Assembly: GCF_003243465.1 (NCBI RefSeq)
Contig: NZ_QFQZ01000006.1
Span: 1-64,000 of the forward strand
Reading direction: 5' to 3'
Origin: Caulobacter segnis
GTDB taxonomy: Bacteria > Pseudomonadota > Alphaproteobacteria > Caulobacterales > Caulobacteraceae
Length of the DNA stretch: 64,000 nt
Part shown: positions 48,280 to 56,891 of the stretch, in pieces
Layout of the letters: the number at the start of each line of letters is the position of its first letter
Position numbering within the stretch: position 1 is the stretch's first letter
Program-made: the position numbers and the translations under genes
The notes under the pieces: model-generated
What the model was told of the DNA's origin: nothing
Database searches by the model: none
The model's input: only the letters and a program-made list of their open reading frames with translations

Positions 48280-50163
48280 TCATCTTGGCGATACTTGTCG
48301 GGCGGTGTCGTCGATAAACAGCGACACCCAAGCCAGCGGGGCGTTCCAGTTGATGGCGACTTCGTTCTGGGTGAAGGCGCGATAGTCGTCGGTCCAGCAG
48401 GTCTGGGGGCGGCATCGGCCGCGCATCGGACTGGCGACCGGATCGTCCATGCTGGTCGAGTTGGGTCCTCCCGACAGCACGCCGGACGGCGGCGCCGGAT
48501 AGGCCGGGTTCGCCTGATGGGCCCAGAAGCGATGGTGCGGATTGCGCATGGCCCGCGCGCCGAAGCCGCTGACGAAGGACTGATCCAGCGGATTGCGGCC
48601 CAGGACATAGTCCAGCGCGTCGACGGCGCCGGCCCGATACCTCGGCTTGACGCTGAAATCGTAGGCCAGGCCCAGAATCACCGCCCTGTTGAGGATCGCC
48701 GCATTGGAGCCCCAGGGATAGCCGTTCGCCGCGTAGGGTGGGGCGTAGCCCTGGCTCGCGCCCTCGGCGAGATAGCGGTCCGCGCTGGCGATCAGGCCAT
48801 TCCGCGCCTGCGCGATCTCGGCCGTCTTCAGCCCATTGGGCGCGAGGGCCAGGGTTGCGGTCCCCAGCGCGCCGACCGAGCCCCAGCTAATGTCCCCGGT
48901 AGGGCGCGGCCCCGTGACCGGGGACGCCAGGAACAGCGGCGAGGCGCGCAGGGCTGTCTCATAGGAGGCCTCGCCGGTGGTGGCGTAGAGCTCGGCGGCG
49001 GCCCAATAGAATTCGTCGGTCAGGTTCGGATCGCCATAGCCCCCGCTGCCGGCGAAAGCCCCGATGGCGTAGATGTCGGGATTGCGAGCGGCCGCGGCAT
49101 AGGCCCGCCGGGCCGCAGACAGGCAGCGGGCCGAGAAGGTCGGGTCGAGGGTCTTCCAGACCCGCGCCGCCTGCGCCGCGACAGCCGCCAGGTTCAGGGT
49201 CGCCGCGGTGGTCGGATAATAGAGGTAGCGCGTCTGGTGGTCGTCGGCCGGCGCCGTCGGCACCGGCGTCCACTGATCGTCGGCGATCTTCTGGTGGGCC
49301 ATGCCCGAGGCGTTGATCGGCGTCAGGACGAGCTTGCCGTCGACGGGCTGCTGATGACCGACCGGGACCGGAAGCGTCTGTCCCTCGGGGACCTGCATGG
49401 CCAGGAGAAAGGCCAGCTCGTAGCGGGCCTCGTCGAGGATGTCCGGAACGCGATTGTTCCGCTCCGGCAAGGCCAGCGCCCCGTCGCCAATGGCCTTCAG
49501 CGCGGCTGAGCGCTTGCGCAGCGCGGCGCGTTCGTAGGCGTTGACCAGGGTCCAGACCGAGACGCCGCCGTTGACCGCGTACTTGCCCTGGTCCCCGGCG
49601 TCGTACCAGCCGCCGCTGGCGTCCAGGGTGTAGGCGCAGCCCGGCCAGACTTGGCCGCGTTCGTCCGCCTTGTCGAAGCAGGTCGCCTTGTCCGGCGCAT
49701 GACCGGCGGGCCGCGCGAGATCGGGGCGCTCGACGAAGCGGGCTTCGATCGGCACGCTGGCGCGCTGCTGGTAGAAGAAGGAAAGGGCCGCGCGGCTCAG
49801 TTTCCCGTCAGGCTTGGCGCGGACGGCGAACGGCCGGCTCTCGGCGTCGCCGACCTTCAAGCGATAGCCGTTTCCCGGCTTGGCGAAGGCCGTGAAGTCG
49901 ATCTGATGGACGTGCTCGCCGGACGCGGCGTCGTCGCCGAACACACGGGTCTTGCCCGTCAGGGCCACCGCGCCCTTGGCGTCGAGCAGGGCCCAGCCGA
50001 GCGGCTGGAGAGAAGGGCTGGCCAGCATGGCGCGCTTCGGCCCCCGGGCCTCGACGCCGGTCTGGTTGAGGCGGATCGGGCGAGGCGCCTCTTCCGCCCG
50101 CACCGTTGTCGCCAGAGGCAGGAGCGCGGCGAAGGAGAGCGCGACCAGACGGGAGAAGGACAT
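48280..50163 (-). CDS. Glycoside hydrolase family 9 (cellulase/exoglucosidase type), secreted
   Basis: The start at 50163 gives a Sec signal peptide (LVALSFAALLPLATTVRA) and a 627-residue precursor. An N-terminal Ig-like CelD_N domain (RLNQTGVEARGPKRAML) precedes the catalytic (alpha/alpha)6 barrel with GGWYDAGDQGKY (nucleophile-activating Asp pair), the late NPHHRFWAH loop and NEVAINWNAPLAW with the catalytic acid Glu. It should hydrolyse beta-1,4-glucan or oligosaccharides in the periplasm or outside. This fits a plant-matter-degrading Caulobacter. Confidence 0.9.
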   Translation of the reverse strand: MSFSRLVALSFAALLPLATTVRAEEAPRPIRLNQTGVEARGPKRAMLASPSLQPLGWALLDAKGAVALTGKTRVFGDDAASGEHVHQIDFTAFAKPGNGYRLKVGDAESRPFAVRAKPDGKLSRAALSFFYQQRASVPIEARFVERPDLARPAGHAPDKATCFDKADERGQVWPGCAYTLDASGGWYDAGDQGKYAVNGGVSVWTLVNAYERAALRKRSAALKAIGDGALALPERNNRVPDILDEARYELAFLLAMQVPEGQTLPVPVGHQQPVDGKLVLTPINASGMAHQKIADDQWTPVPTAPADDHQTRYLYYPTTAATLNLAAVAAQAARVWKTLDPTFSARCLSAARRAYAAAARNPDIYAIGAFAGSGGYGDPNLTDEFYWAAAELYATTGEASYETALRASPLFLASPVTGPRPTGDISWGSVGALGTATLALAPNGLKTAEIAQARNGLIASADRYLAEGASQGYAPPYAANGYPWGSNAAILNRAVILGLAYDFSVKPRYRAGAVDALDYVLGRNPLDQSFVSGFGARAMRNPHHRFWAHQANPAYPAPPSGVLSGGPNSTSMDDPVASPMRGRCRPQTCWTDDYRAFTQNEVAINWNAPLAWVSLFIDDTARQVSPR

Positions 50164-50310
50164 CCTGAAGCGTGCTCCGAGTCTCGGCGTGGCTAACGAG
50201 CGCCAACTATAGGTGGAGCGGTCAAGTCGGCCTAACGCGAACGACTCGTAGGAGGAAGCAGCCCGAGTGGGGGCCGGGCGACCATGCGTGTCCGGGTCCC
50301 CAAACACGAA

Positions 50311-50334
50311 CGCCGCCCGGCGGACCGGGCGGCG
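50311..50334 (-). terminator. Hairpin terminator of the EF-hand gene
   Basis: CGCCGCCCGG (50311-50320) pairs with CCGGGCGGCG (50325-50334) around a 4-base loop, downstream of the EF-hand stop on the minus strand and ahead of the GH9 promoter region. A weak T-rich stretch follows on the minus strand. Confidence 0.65.
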
Positions 50335-50365
50335 CGTTTGAGTTCTTCGACCTTCGGGTCTCGGA

Positions 50366-50701
50366 TCAGTTCTGGGGCGGCGGGCCTTCCGGCGGCGGGC
50401 CGGGAGGCGGGCCGCCTTCCTGCATCCGACGCTGGCGCATCTTCTCGAACGCCGCCTTCAGCTCGTCGAGGGTGATCTTGCCGTCCTTGTTGGCGTCGAT
50501 CATGGCGAAGCGGTCTTCAGGCCGACCGGCGGCCTTCCATTCGGCGAGGTCGACCGCGCCGTCGCTGTTGGCGTCCCAGCGCTTGAAAATGGCTTCGGGC
50601 GAAGGCATCTGCATGCCGGGCGGCGGCCCGTCTTGAGCAAGAGCGGCGCCGGCGGCGAGCGTGGCGCAGGTTGCGAGCGCGGCGAGAAGCGTGCGGCGCA
50701 T
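50366..50701 (-). CDS. Secreted EF-hand calcium-binding protein
   Basis: The 111-residue precursor has a signal peptide (LLAALATCATLAAGAALA) and two EF-hand loops, DANSDGAVDLAE and DANKDGKITLDE, each with Asp at 1, 3, 5 and Glu/Asp at 12. The C-terminus is Pro/Gly/Gln-rich. It should bind calcium in the periplasm. The partner is unknown. Confidence 0.9.
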   Translation of the reverse strand: MRRTLLAALATCATLAAGAALAQDGPPPGMQMPSPEAIFKRWDANSDGAVDLAEWKAAGRPEDRFAMIDANKDGKITLDELKAAFEKMRQRRMQEGGPPPGPPPEGPPPQN

Positions 50702-50803
50702 ATGGGTCGTTTCCTTCCGGGTGATTGTCCCTGGACGCCTTGCATGAGCCCGGTTTGTTGCGGCTGTGTTTCGCGATTACGGCGAGATCGCGAGCCGGCG
50801 TCC

Positions 50804-51742
50804 TCAGTGCTTGCCGCGATCGCGGCCGAAGTTCGGCTCCGCGCTCTCCTGGCCCGCCGCCACGATGCCGCGGCGGATCGCGCGGGTGCGGGTGAAGTGG
50901 GCGTGCAGGGTGTCGGCGTCGCCCCAGCGGATCGCGCGGCTCATGGCCTGCAGGTCCTCGGTGAACCGCCCCAGCATCTCCAGCACCGCGTCCTTGTTGG
51001 CCACGAAGATGTCGCGCCACATGGTCGGGTCGCTGGCGGCGATGCGGGTGAAGTCGCGGAAGCCCGAGGCCGAGTACTTGATGACCTCGTTCTCGGTGAC
51101 GTTCTCCAGGTCGGCCGCGCTGCCGACGATCGTGTAGGCGATCAGGTGGGGCAGGTGGGAGACGACGGCCAGGACGAGGTCGTGGTGCTTCTCGTCCATC
51201 AGCTCGACCTGGGCCCCGAAGGCGCGCCAGAAGGTCGACAGCCGGGCCACGGCGGTGGCGTAGGCCTCGTCCTCGCTCTCGAGCGGCGTCAGGATCGTCC
51301 AGCGGTTCTCGAACAACTCGGCGAAGCCGGCGTCGGGTCCCGACTGCTCGGTGCCGGCGATCGGGTGGCCCGGGATGGCGTGGATCTTCGAGCAGTCCTG
51401 GGCGCGGAACGCCTCGGCGACATTGCCCTTGGTCGAGCCGACGTCGGTCAGGGTCGCGCCCGCCTTCATGGCCGGGATCACCTGGGCGGCGAGGTCGGGG
51501 ATCGACAGCACGGGCGTGGCGAGGACCACGAGATCGGCGTCCCTGACCGCCTCGGCGATGTCGCCGGTGACGTGCTCGGCGATGCCCAACTCGGCGACAC
51601 GCGCCCGATGCGCTTCGCTGGCGTCGGCCACGGTGACCTGGCCGACGACGCCATGCTCGCGGGCGGCGCGGATGATCGAACCGCCGATCAGGCCAGCCCC
51701 GATCACGGTCATGTTCGGATAGAGAACGCCTGGATTAGACAT
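50804..51742 (-). CDS. tyrA: Prephenate/arogenate dehydrogenase
   Basis: The 312-residue enzyme has the NAD-binding GAGLIGGS near residue 15, STKG (ADVGSTKG region), the HPIAGTEQSG signature of the dehydrogenase active site, and the helical domain with HHDLVLAVVSHLPHLIAY. It converts prephenate to 4-hydroxyphenylpyruvate or arogenate to tyrosine. It is downstream of the aminotransferase and chorismate-mutase genes on the same strand, forming an aromatic amino acid cluster. Confidence 0.92.
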   Translation of the reverse strand: MSNPGVLYPNMTVIGAGLIGGSIIRAAREHGVVGQVTVADASEAHRARVAELGIAEHVTGDIAEAVRDADLVVLATPVLSIPDLAAQVIPAMKAGATLTDVGSTKGNVAEAFRAQDCSKIHAIPGHPIAGTEQSGPDAGFAELFENRWTILTPLESEDEAYATAVARLSTFWRAFGAQVELMDEKHHDLVLAVVSHLPHLIAYTIVGSAADLENVTENEVIKYSASGFRDFTRIAASDPTMWRDIFVANKDAVLEMLGRFTEDLQAMSRAIRWGDADTLHAHFTRTRAIRRGIVAAGQESAEPNFGRDRGKH

Positions 51743-51768
51743 GGCTAGGGCTCACTTCAAACCGATTT

Positions 51769-51885
51769 CCCCGGCGAATGCCGGGGCCCAGATTCAGCCT
51801 GAGCGGTTTGGGATGATGCGCCTCTTGTCCCCGTTCAAACGAAAGGCGGTTTTGGGTTCGATCTGGGCCCCGGCATTCGCCGGGG
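51769..51885. repeat. Large inverted repeat element between tyrA and hisC
   Basis: Two 25-bp arms, 51769-51793 and 51861-51885, are exact reverse complements separated by 67 bp. Each arm contains its own palindrome CCCCGGC-GAAT-GCCGGGG. The element fills most of the 166-bp gap. The style matches palindromic repeats scattered in Caulobacter intergenic regions. It could fold as a cruciform or serve as a terminator. Confidence 0.85.
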
Positions 51886-51908
51886 AGGTCGGGAGAAGCG
51901 CCAGACAT

Positions 51909-53030
51909 CTAGCGGCCCATGAACTGGGTCAGGTGCTCGACCACGGCGCGGTTCTGCTCTTCCAGTCCGATGGTGATGCGGATCGCGTTCGGCAGGCCGT
52001 AATTGGCGACCGCGCGGACCAGATAGCCTTTCGACGCCAGGAACGCCTCGGCCTCCAGGGCCGTCTTGCCCGGCGTGGTCGGGAAGGTCGCCAGCACGAA
52101 GTTGGCCGCCGACGGAGTCACCTCAAGGCCCAGGCCGCCCAGCTGCTGAGCCAGCCACGGCCGCCATTGCTCGACCAGCGCCAGCGAGCGGGCCTGGAAA
52201 TCGTCGTCGAACAGGGCCGCGACCGCCGCTTCCTGGGCGGGGATCGAGGTGTTGAACGGCGGACGGATGCGCTCGATCGGCTCGATGATGTGGCTGGGCG
52301 CGTAGCCCCAGCCGACGCGCAGGGCGGCAAGCCCGTGCAGCTTCGAGAAGGTGCGGGTGACGATCACGTTCTCGGCGGTGCGGGCCAGATCGAGGCCGTC
52401 CTCGAAGCGCGGATCGCTGCAGAACTCCGCATAGGCGCCGTCCAGCACCAGCACCACCGAGGGCGGCAGGGCCGCGTGCAGGGCGCGGATTTCGTCGCCG
52501 GTCAGCCAGGTACCGGTCGGGTTGGCGGGATTGGCGATGAAGACGAGGCGCGTGCGCTCGTCGACGCATTTGACCACCTCGTCGATGTCGATGCGGTGGT
52601 TCGTTTCCTTGGCCATCCGCACCTCGCCTTGGCAGGCGCGGGCGCCGATGGCGTAGGCGGCGAAGCCGTGCTCGCCCTGGACGATGTTGTCGCCCGGCTC
52701 GAGATAGACTTGGCACAGCAGGGCGAAGATCTCGTCGCTGCCGTCGCCGAAGGTCAGGCGCTCGGGTTCAAGATTGAAGCGTTTGGCGACTGCCTCGCGC
52801 AGGATGTTGGCCTTGCCGTCCGGATAGATGTGCAGGCGGTCGACCGCGTCGCGATAGGCCGCCTTGGCCTTGTCGCTGCTGCCCAGGATGTTCTCGTTGC
52901 TCGACAGCTTCACCGGATGGGCGACGCCTTCGACCTTCGACTTGCCGCCGACATAGGCGTGGATGTCGAGGATCCCGGCCTTGGGGACGGGGCGAGGCGC
53001 GGCGAAGCGGTCGGCGGCGGAGGCGGTCAT
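51909..53030 (-). CDS. hisC: Histidinol-phosphate / aromatic aminotransferase
   Basis: The 373-residue PLP enzyme has KLSSNENILGSS, FGDGSDEIFALL, the ANPANPTGT loop, LDGAYAEF and the PLP lysine in TFSKLHGLAALRVGW, typical of HisC-type class II enzymes. Between tyrA and a chorismate mutase, it probably transaminates aromatic keto acids (tyrosine, phenylalanine) rather than, or as well as, imidazole acetol phosphate. Confidence 0.88.
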   Translation of the reverse strand: MTASAADRFAAPRPVPKAGILDIHAYVGGKSKVEGVAHPVKLSSNENILGSSDKAKAAYRDAVDRLHIYPDGKANILREAVAKRFNLEPERLTFGDGSDEIFALLCQVYLEPGDNIVQGEHGFAAYAIGARACQGEVRMAKETNHRIDIDEVVKCVDERTRLVFIANPANPTGTWLTGDEIRALHAALPPSVVLVLDGAYAEFCSDPRFEDGLDLARTAENVIVTRTFSKLHGLAALRVGWGYAPSHIIEPIERIRPPFNTSIPAQEAAVAALFDDDFQARSLALVEQWRPWLAQQLGGLGLEVTPSAANFVLATFPTTPGKTALEAEAFLASKGYLVRAVANYGLPNAIRITIGLEEQNRAVVEHLTQFMGR

Positions 53031-53075
53031 CGGTCTACTCTGGCTTCGTACCAGTCTGTGTACGGCGGCCGCTTC

Positions 53076-53876
53076 TTACACGTCGAACTGCTCGGGCGCA
53101 GCCCCGATGACGCCGGTCAGTTGGCCGGGCGCCCGCGCCAGCCGTTCGTCATCGACCTGGAAGAAGCCCGACAGCGAAAACAGCTTCAGGCCGCCGGCTT
53201 CGGCGATCAGCTCGGCGGCGACGCCGTCCCGGCCCAGGGCCTCGACGATGGCGGCGGCGCTCTTGGGCGAGTCGCTGACCCAGAAGGTCTGGTCGCCGCC
53301 GGTCGGCTCGACGTCGACCTCGGCGACGGCGAGCGCCGCCTGCGGACCCCAGGTCGCCAGGCAGGGCAGGGCGGCGAACACCTTCAGCTTGGGCTCGGCC
53401 AGCAGGCGGCCCCACCAGGGCGTTTCGCTGACCAGCGGCAGCACCGCCACGCCCCACGGCGAACGGGCGACGGCGAGGGCGTCCTGGGCGGTGGGGACCA
53501 GCGACAACCGCGGGGCCGTGCCGAAGCGGAGGCGGGTCAGCTCGACGGTGCGGGCCGGTTCGCGGCCGCCGAATACCCCCAGCTGGTACGGACCCTGCCG
53601 CGCCAGGTTGTCGGCCATGATCTCGCGCCAGATGCGGATGACCAGGGCGTTCGAAGCCCCCTTGCGCGGCGCGTCGAGCAGCTTGCGGACGATGTGGGCC
53701 TCGCGGCCGGGGCGCAGGCCAAAGCCGGTGTCGCCGGAGGCGCGCTTGGCGGCGGCGACCGCGCCGGCCAGGCTGGCGCGCTCGTCCAGCAGCTTCAGCA
53801 GTTCACCGTCGATGGCGTCGAGCCGCCATCGGACCTCTTCGAGAGACGGCGTGGCTTCCGTCGCGTCGCTGCCCAT
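53076..53876 (-). CDS. Chorismate mutase with a degenerate prephenate-dehydratase/ACT-like tail
   Basis: The start at 53876 (MGSDATEATPSLEEVRWRLD) gives 266 residues. Residues about 10-95 are an AroQ-type mutase (LEEVRWRLDAIDGELLKLLDERASLAGAV, the RPGREAHIVRKLL helix). The remaining 170 residues resemble, loosely, the prephenate-dehydratase layout (YQLGVFGGREPARTVEL, TAQDALAVARSPWGVAVLPL) and an ACT-like end (FWVSDSPKSAAAIVEALG, LSGFFQVDDER), but without the TRF catalytic motif. So only the mutase activity is predicted, possibly with regulation. Confidence 0.82.
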   Translation of the reverse strand: MGSDATEATPSLEEVRWRLDAIDGELLKLLDERASLAGAVAAAKRASGDTGFGLRPGREAHIVRKLLDAPRKGASNALVIRIWREIMADNLARQGPYQLGVFGGREPARTVELTRLRFGTAPRLSLVPTAQDALAVARSPWGVAVLPLVSETPWWGRLLAEPKLKVFAALPCLATWGPQAALAVAEVDVEPTGGDQTFWVSDSPKSAAAIVEALGRDGVAAELIAEAGGLKLFSLSGFFQVDDERLARAPGQLTGVIGAAPEQFDV

Positions 53877-53979
53877 GTTCTTCCCCGAAATTGGAGGGCG
53901 GACCATAGTCTTTGCCGCGGAACACGCAATAGCCAGCCATCACGGGAAGAAAATTGCGTTTCGGGTGGTTGACGCTTGG

Positions 53980-54990
53980 TCAGTACACCCTTGGCGCTGG
54001 ACCGGTGTCGAGCACGCCCAGGAAGCTGCGTCCGTCGCGGAAATGCAGGCTGGCTTCGATGACGGGTTCGCGTCCCAGGGCCTGGGCGGCGGCGGCGAAG
54101 GCCTGCTCTGGCGTGCGGATCGGCTTGGACAGGTCGGCGCGCTCCTTGATCGCCACCTCCAGGTCGCCGGTCAGTCGGCCCTCGGAGTCGACCGACAGCA
54201 CGCCCGACTTGGCCTTGCCCTCGGCGTCGCCGGCCAGGATCTGGCTCTGCTCGAAGGTGATCTGGCCGCCCGCGGCGCTCCACCCCTTGACCGCGGCCTC
54301 CCAGTTGCGGCCGCGCAGGGACGAGACGTGCGACAGCCGCGTCTCCAGGATCATGGACGCGGTCTTGTCCTGGGCGATGCGGCCGAGGAGGCCGGTGAAG
54401 GCCGTCTTGGCGCCGTCGGCCTTGAAGAAGATCGCGCCCTGGTCATCAGGGCCCGCGCGCAGGTGCAACTGCATGCCGTCCGCCGAGACCAGCTGGAACG
54501 GCTTGGCGCCCGGCGCCGGCGTGAAGGTCAGGCCCGCGCCTTCGACCGAAATCCGGGGCGGGTGTTCCTTCACGTGCGAGATGCTGGCGCGGAGCGCTTG
54601 GCCCGTGATCGCCACATCGCCCGCCTCCGGACGGGTCAGGACCACGCCCTCCGGCGCCACCAGCACCCAGTGCGTCACGTCGAAGACCGCCGCCTCGCCC
54701 TTCAGCACCGGCGCGCGGACCGCCCAGCCGGTCGGTTCGGCGATCCGGGCGTCGGTCAGGTCAATGTTCATCCGGAACGGAAAGCCGTGAAAGGTGCGCG
54801 CGCTCCAGGAGAGATCGTAGCCTCGCGACTTCAGGTCCGCCGCCTGGGCGTCCATCTTCTGCTCGGCCTGGCCGCGCAGCCAGAACCATCCATAGCTCCA
54901 ACCGCCCGCCACGAGGGCGGCGAGGATGAAAGGCGCGAAGAGGCGGCTGCGCCGGGCTTTGCGGGACGGGGCGGCGTCGCTATGGGTCAT
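53980..54990 (-). CDS. DUF2125 membrane-anchored periplasmic protein
   Basis: The start at 54990 (MTHSDAAPSRKARRSRL) gives 336 residues with a cytoplasmic basic tip, one TM helix (LFAPFILAALVAGGWSYGWFWL) and a periplasmic beta-rich body with SRGYDLSWSARTFHGFPFRMNI, the classic opening of DUF2125 proteins of alphaproteobacteria. Function is unknown; the fold suggests lipid or envelope handling. It is divergent from the ChaC gene with only 22 bp between starts. Confidence 0.85.
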   Translation of the reverse strand: MTHSDAAPSRKARRSRLFAPFILAALVAGGWSYGWFWLRGQAEQKMDAQAADLKSRGYDLSWSARTFHGFPFRMNIDLTDARIAEPTGWAVRAPVLKGEAAVFDVTHWVLVAPEGVVLTRPEAGDVAITGQALRASISHVKEHPPRISVEGAGLTFTPAPGAKPFQLVSADGMQLHLRAGPDDQGAIFFKADGAKTAFTGLLGRIAQDKTASMILETRLSHVSSLRGRNWEAAVKGWSAAGGQITFEQSQILAGDAEGKAKSGVLSVDSEGRLTGDLEVAIKERADLSKPIRTPEQAFAAAAQALGREPVIEASLHFRDGRSFLGVLDTGPAPRVY

Positions 54991-55012
54991 GGAAAGGCGC
55001 GTCCAGTCGGGA

Positions 55013-55570
55013 ATGGTGATGGGTTTGGCAGGCGGCGGCGAAGATCGCTGGGTGTTCGGATACGGATCGCTGATGTGGCGGCCCGGGTTCCCGTTTGTAG
55101 ACCGAAGAACGGCCGTGCTCCACGGGCGGCGACGCGCCTTCTGCATCTATTCGGTGCATCATCGCGGGACCTACGAGCGCCCGGGCCTCGTGCTGGGCCT
55201 GGCGCCGGGCGGGGCGGTTCGCGGCATGGCCTATCGGGTGGCGGCGTCGGAGTGGGAGGGCGTCTACGCCTATCTTCGCGAGCGCGAACAGCCGACCGAG
55301 ACCTATTTCGAGACCTGGCGCGACGTGAAGCTGGACGGCGCGGCCAAGGTCCCGGCGCTGGTTTTCCTGTCGGACATGAAGCACGCCCAGTGGGCGGGGG
55401 CCCTGACCCTCGACCAGCAGGCCCGGCTGATCGCGGGGGCGACCGGGCTTTCGGGACGCAATGTCGACTATCTCAGCGACCTCGTCTCGCACCTGCGCGA
55501 GGACGGCGTGCGCGACCACGCGATGGAAAAGCTGCTGAAGATGGTCGAAGCGATCGAGGCGGCGGCCTAA
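55013..55570 (+). CDS. ChaC-type gamma-glutamylcyclotransferase
   Basis: The ATG at 55013 (a second ATG follows at 55019) opens a 185-residue protein with VFGYGSLMWRPGFPF at the substrate-binding loop, RRRAFCIYSVHHRGTYERPGLV, and the catalytic Glu in the YLREREQP segment. ChaC enzymes cleave gamma-glutamyl peptides such as glutathione, releasing 5-oxoproline. The stop overlaps the end of the convergent PlsC gene by four bases. Confidence 0.88.
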   Translation: MVMGLAGGGEDRWVFGYGSLMWRPGFPFVDRRTAVLHGRRRAFCIYSVHHRGTYERPGLVLGLAPGGAVRGMAYRVAASEWEGVYAYLREREQPTETYFETWRDVKLDGAAKVPALVFLSDMKHAQWAGALTLDQQARLIAGATGLSGRNVDYLSDLVSHLREDGVRDHAMEKLLKMVEAIEAAA

Positions 55571-56277
55571 AGGCGTTCGTCTTCAAGCGCCTTCGTGGCC
55601 CCGTCGACGCGCGTCTGCAGCTCGCGCATGAACTCCGCGCGTTTGAGGCCGGCGGGGATCGGTTCGAGATATTCGAAGACGATCGTCCCCGGCTTGCGCA
55701 GGAAGCCCTTGTCCCAGTGGCTGCCGCAGTTCAGGGCCAGCGGCGTGACGGGGATGTCGAGCTCGCGATAGAGGGCCGCGACCCCGGGCTTGTAGTCGCC
55801 GGGCTGGCCGACCTCGCCGCGGGTGCCTTCGGGGAAGATCACGATCTGGCGGTCGTCCTTGAGGCGGTCCTTGGCGTCACGCACCAGCTTCTTCAGCGCC
55901 GCCGAGTGGCCGTCGCGATCGACGACAATCATGTCGGCCTTCAGCCCGTGCCAGCCGAACAGCGGCACCATCAGAAGCTCCTTCTTCATCACGAAGCAGG
56001 CGTCCGGCAGGATGGCGAACTGGCTGAAGACATCGAACATCGACTGGTGCTTGGCCGCGACCAAGGCGGGGCCGGTCGGGACGTTTTCGCGGCCGCGGAT
56101 TTCCACCCGCACCCCCGCCAGCCAGCGCAGGCTCAGTGCCACGCCCTTCGCCCATAGGGTCAGGCAGGCGCGGTTGACCGCCCGAGGCAGCGGGAAGGTG
56201 GCGATCATCAGGATCGCCACGGTCGCGGACCAAAGCCAGAAAGCAAGCTGGAACAGGAACGAGCGCAGGTAGATCAA
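55567..56277 (-). CDS. plsC: 1-acyl-sn-glycerol-3-phosphate acyltransferase (PlsC-like)
   Basis: The 236-residue protein has an N-terminal TM segment (LAFWLWSATVAILMIATF), the catalytic HQSMFD (H-x4-D), and FPEGTRGE for glycerophosphate binding. It makes phosphatidic acid in membrane lipid synthesis. It is coupled by a four-base overlap to the DUF218 gene upstream and lies in a run from ftsE. Confidence 0.9.
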   Translation of the reverse strand: MIYLRSFLFQLAFWLWSATVAILMIATFPLPRAVNRACLTLWAKGVALSLRWLAGVRVEIRGRENVPTGPALVAAKHQSMFDVFSQFAILPDACFVMKKELLMVPLFGWHGLKADMIVVDRDGHSAALKKLVRDAKDRLKDDRQIVIFPEGTRGEVGQPGDYKPGVAALYRELDIPVTPLALNCGSHWDKGFLRKPGTIVFEYLEPIPAGLKRAEFMRELQTRVDGATKALEDERL

Positions 56278-56891
56278 GGAGCGTCCTTCGCCGGCGGGGC
56301 GTCTTTGGTCTTGGGGCCAAGGCCTAGAAACGCTTCGCGTCCCAGGATGGCCAGGTACTTACAATATTCCACGATCATCCGCCGCGCGCTGATGCTGGTT
56401 TTCCACCAGCGATGGGCGTTGAGGTCGGTCTTGACCGGATAGGGATGCAGCTTGACACCCGGCATGGCCGCGCCGAGCTCCAGCATCGAGCGGGGCATGT
56501 GGTAGTCGGCCGTCACGACGATCAGGCTATCATAGCCCTTGGACCGCGCCCACTCGGCGGTCTCCAGGGCGTTACCCACCGTGTTGGCCGCGGTGAAGCC
56601 CAGGTCGACGCAGCAATCGTAGATCGGCTTGACCGCCTTGGTGACGCTCTGGACGTCGGCGCGGGTGGCCTCGCGGTTGACGCCAGAGATCAGCAGGCGC
56701 TTGCCCTTACCTTCCTCCAGAAGTCGGGTCGCCGCCTCCAGGCGCAGGTTGGAGGCGCCGGTCAGCGCCACGACGCCGTCGGCTTCCGGCGGCTCGGGCG
56801 CGGGAGTCGACAGGTCCACCCGGCCGGTGAATGCCACCAGGCCCAGGCCCCAGATCATCAGGGCGATCAGCAGGGCGGCCAGTGACTTCAC
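56274..56891 (-). CDS. DUF218/ElyC-SanA-like membrane protein
   Basis: The 205-residue protein has an N-terminal TM anchor (AALLIALMIWGLGLVAF), then GVVALTGASNLRLEAATRLLEEGK, LLISGVNREA and IVVTADYHMPRSMLEL, the core of the DUF218 (YdcF/SanA/ElyC) fold. Members act in envelope or peptidoglycan precursor lipid handling. It overlaps FtsX by four bases and is part of the ftsE-ftsX transcript. Confidence 0.85.
   Translation of the reverse strand: MKSLAALLIALMIWGLGLVAFTGRVDLSTPAPEPPEADGVVALTGASNLRLEAATRLLEEGKGKRLLISGVNREATRADVQSVTKAVKPIYDCCVDLGFTAANTVGNALETAEWARSKGYDSLIVVTADYHMPRSMLELGAAMPGVKLHPYPVKTDLNAHRWWKTSISARRMIVEYCKYLAILGREAFLGLGPKTKDAPPAKDAP

Noticed and set aside
51741..53972. Plus-strand frame of 743 codons over tyrA/hisC intergenic repeat and hisC
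   Set aside because: Shadow of the minus-strand genes; no ribosome site and no recognisable domain.
52963..56157. Very long plus-strand frame (1064 codons)
   Set aside because: It is antisense to hisC, the chorismate mutase and DUF2125 genes, with Arg/Ala/Pro-rich composition typical of GC-rich shadow frames.
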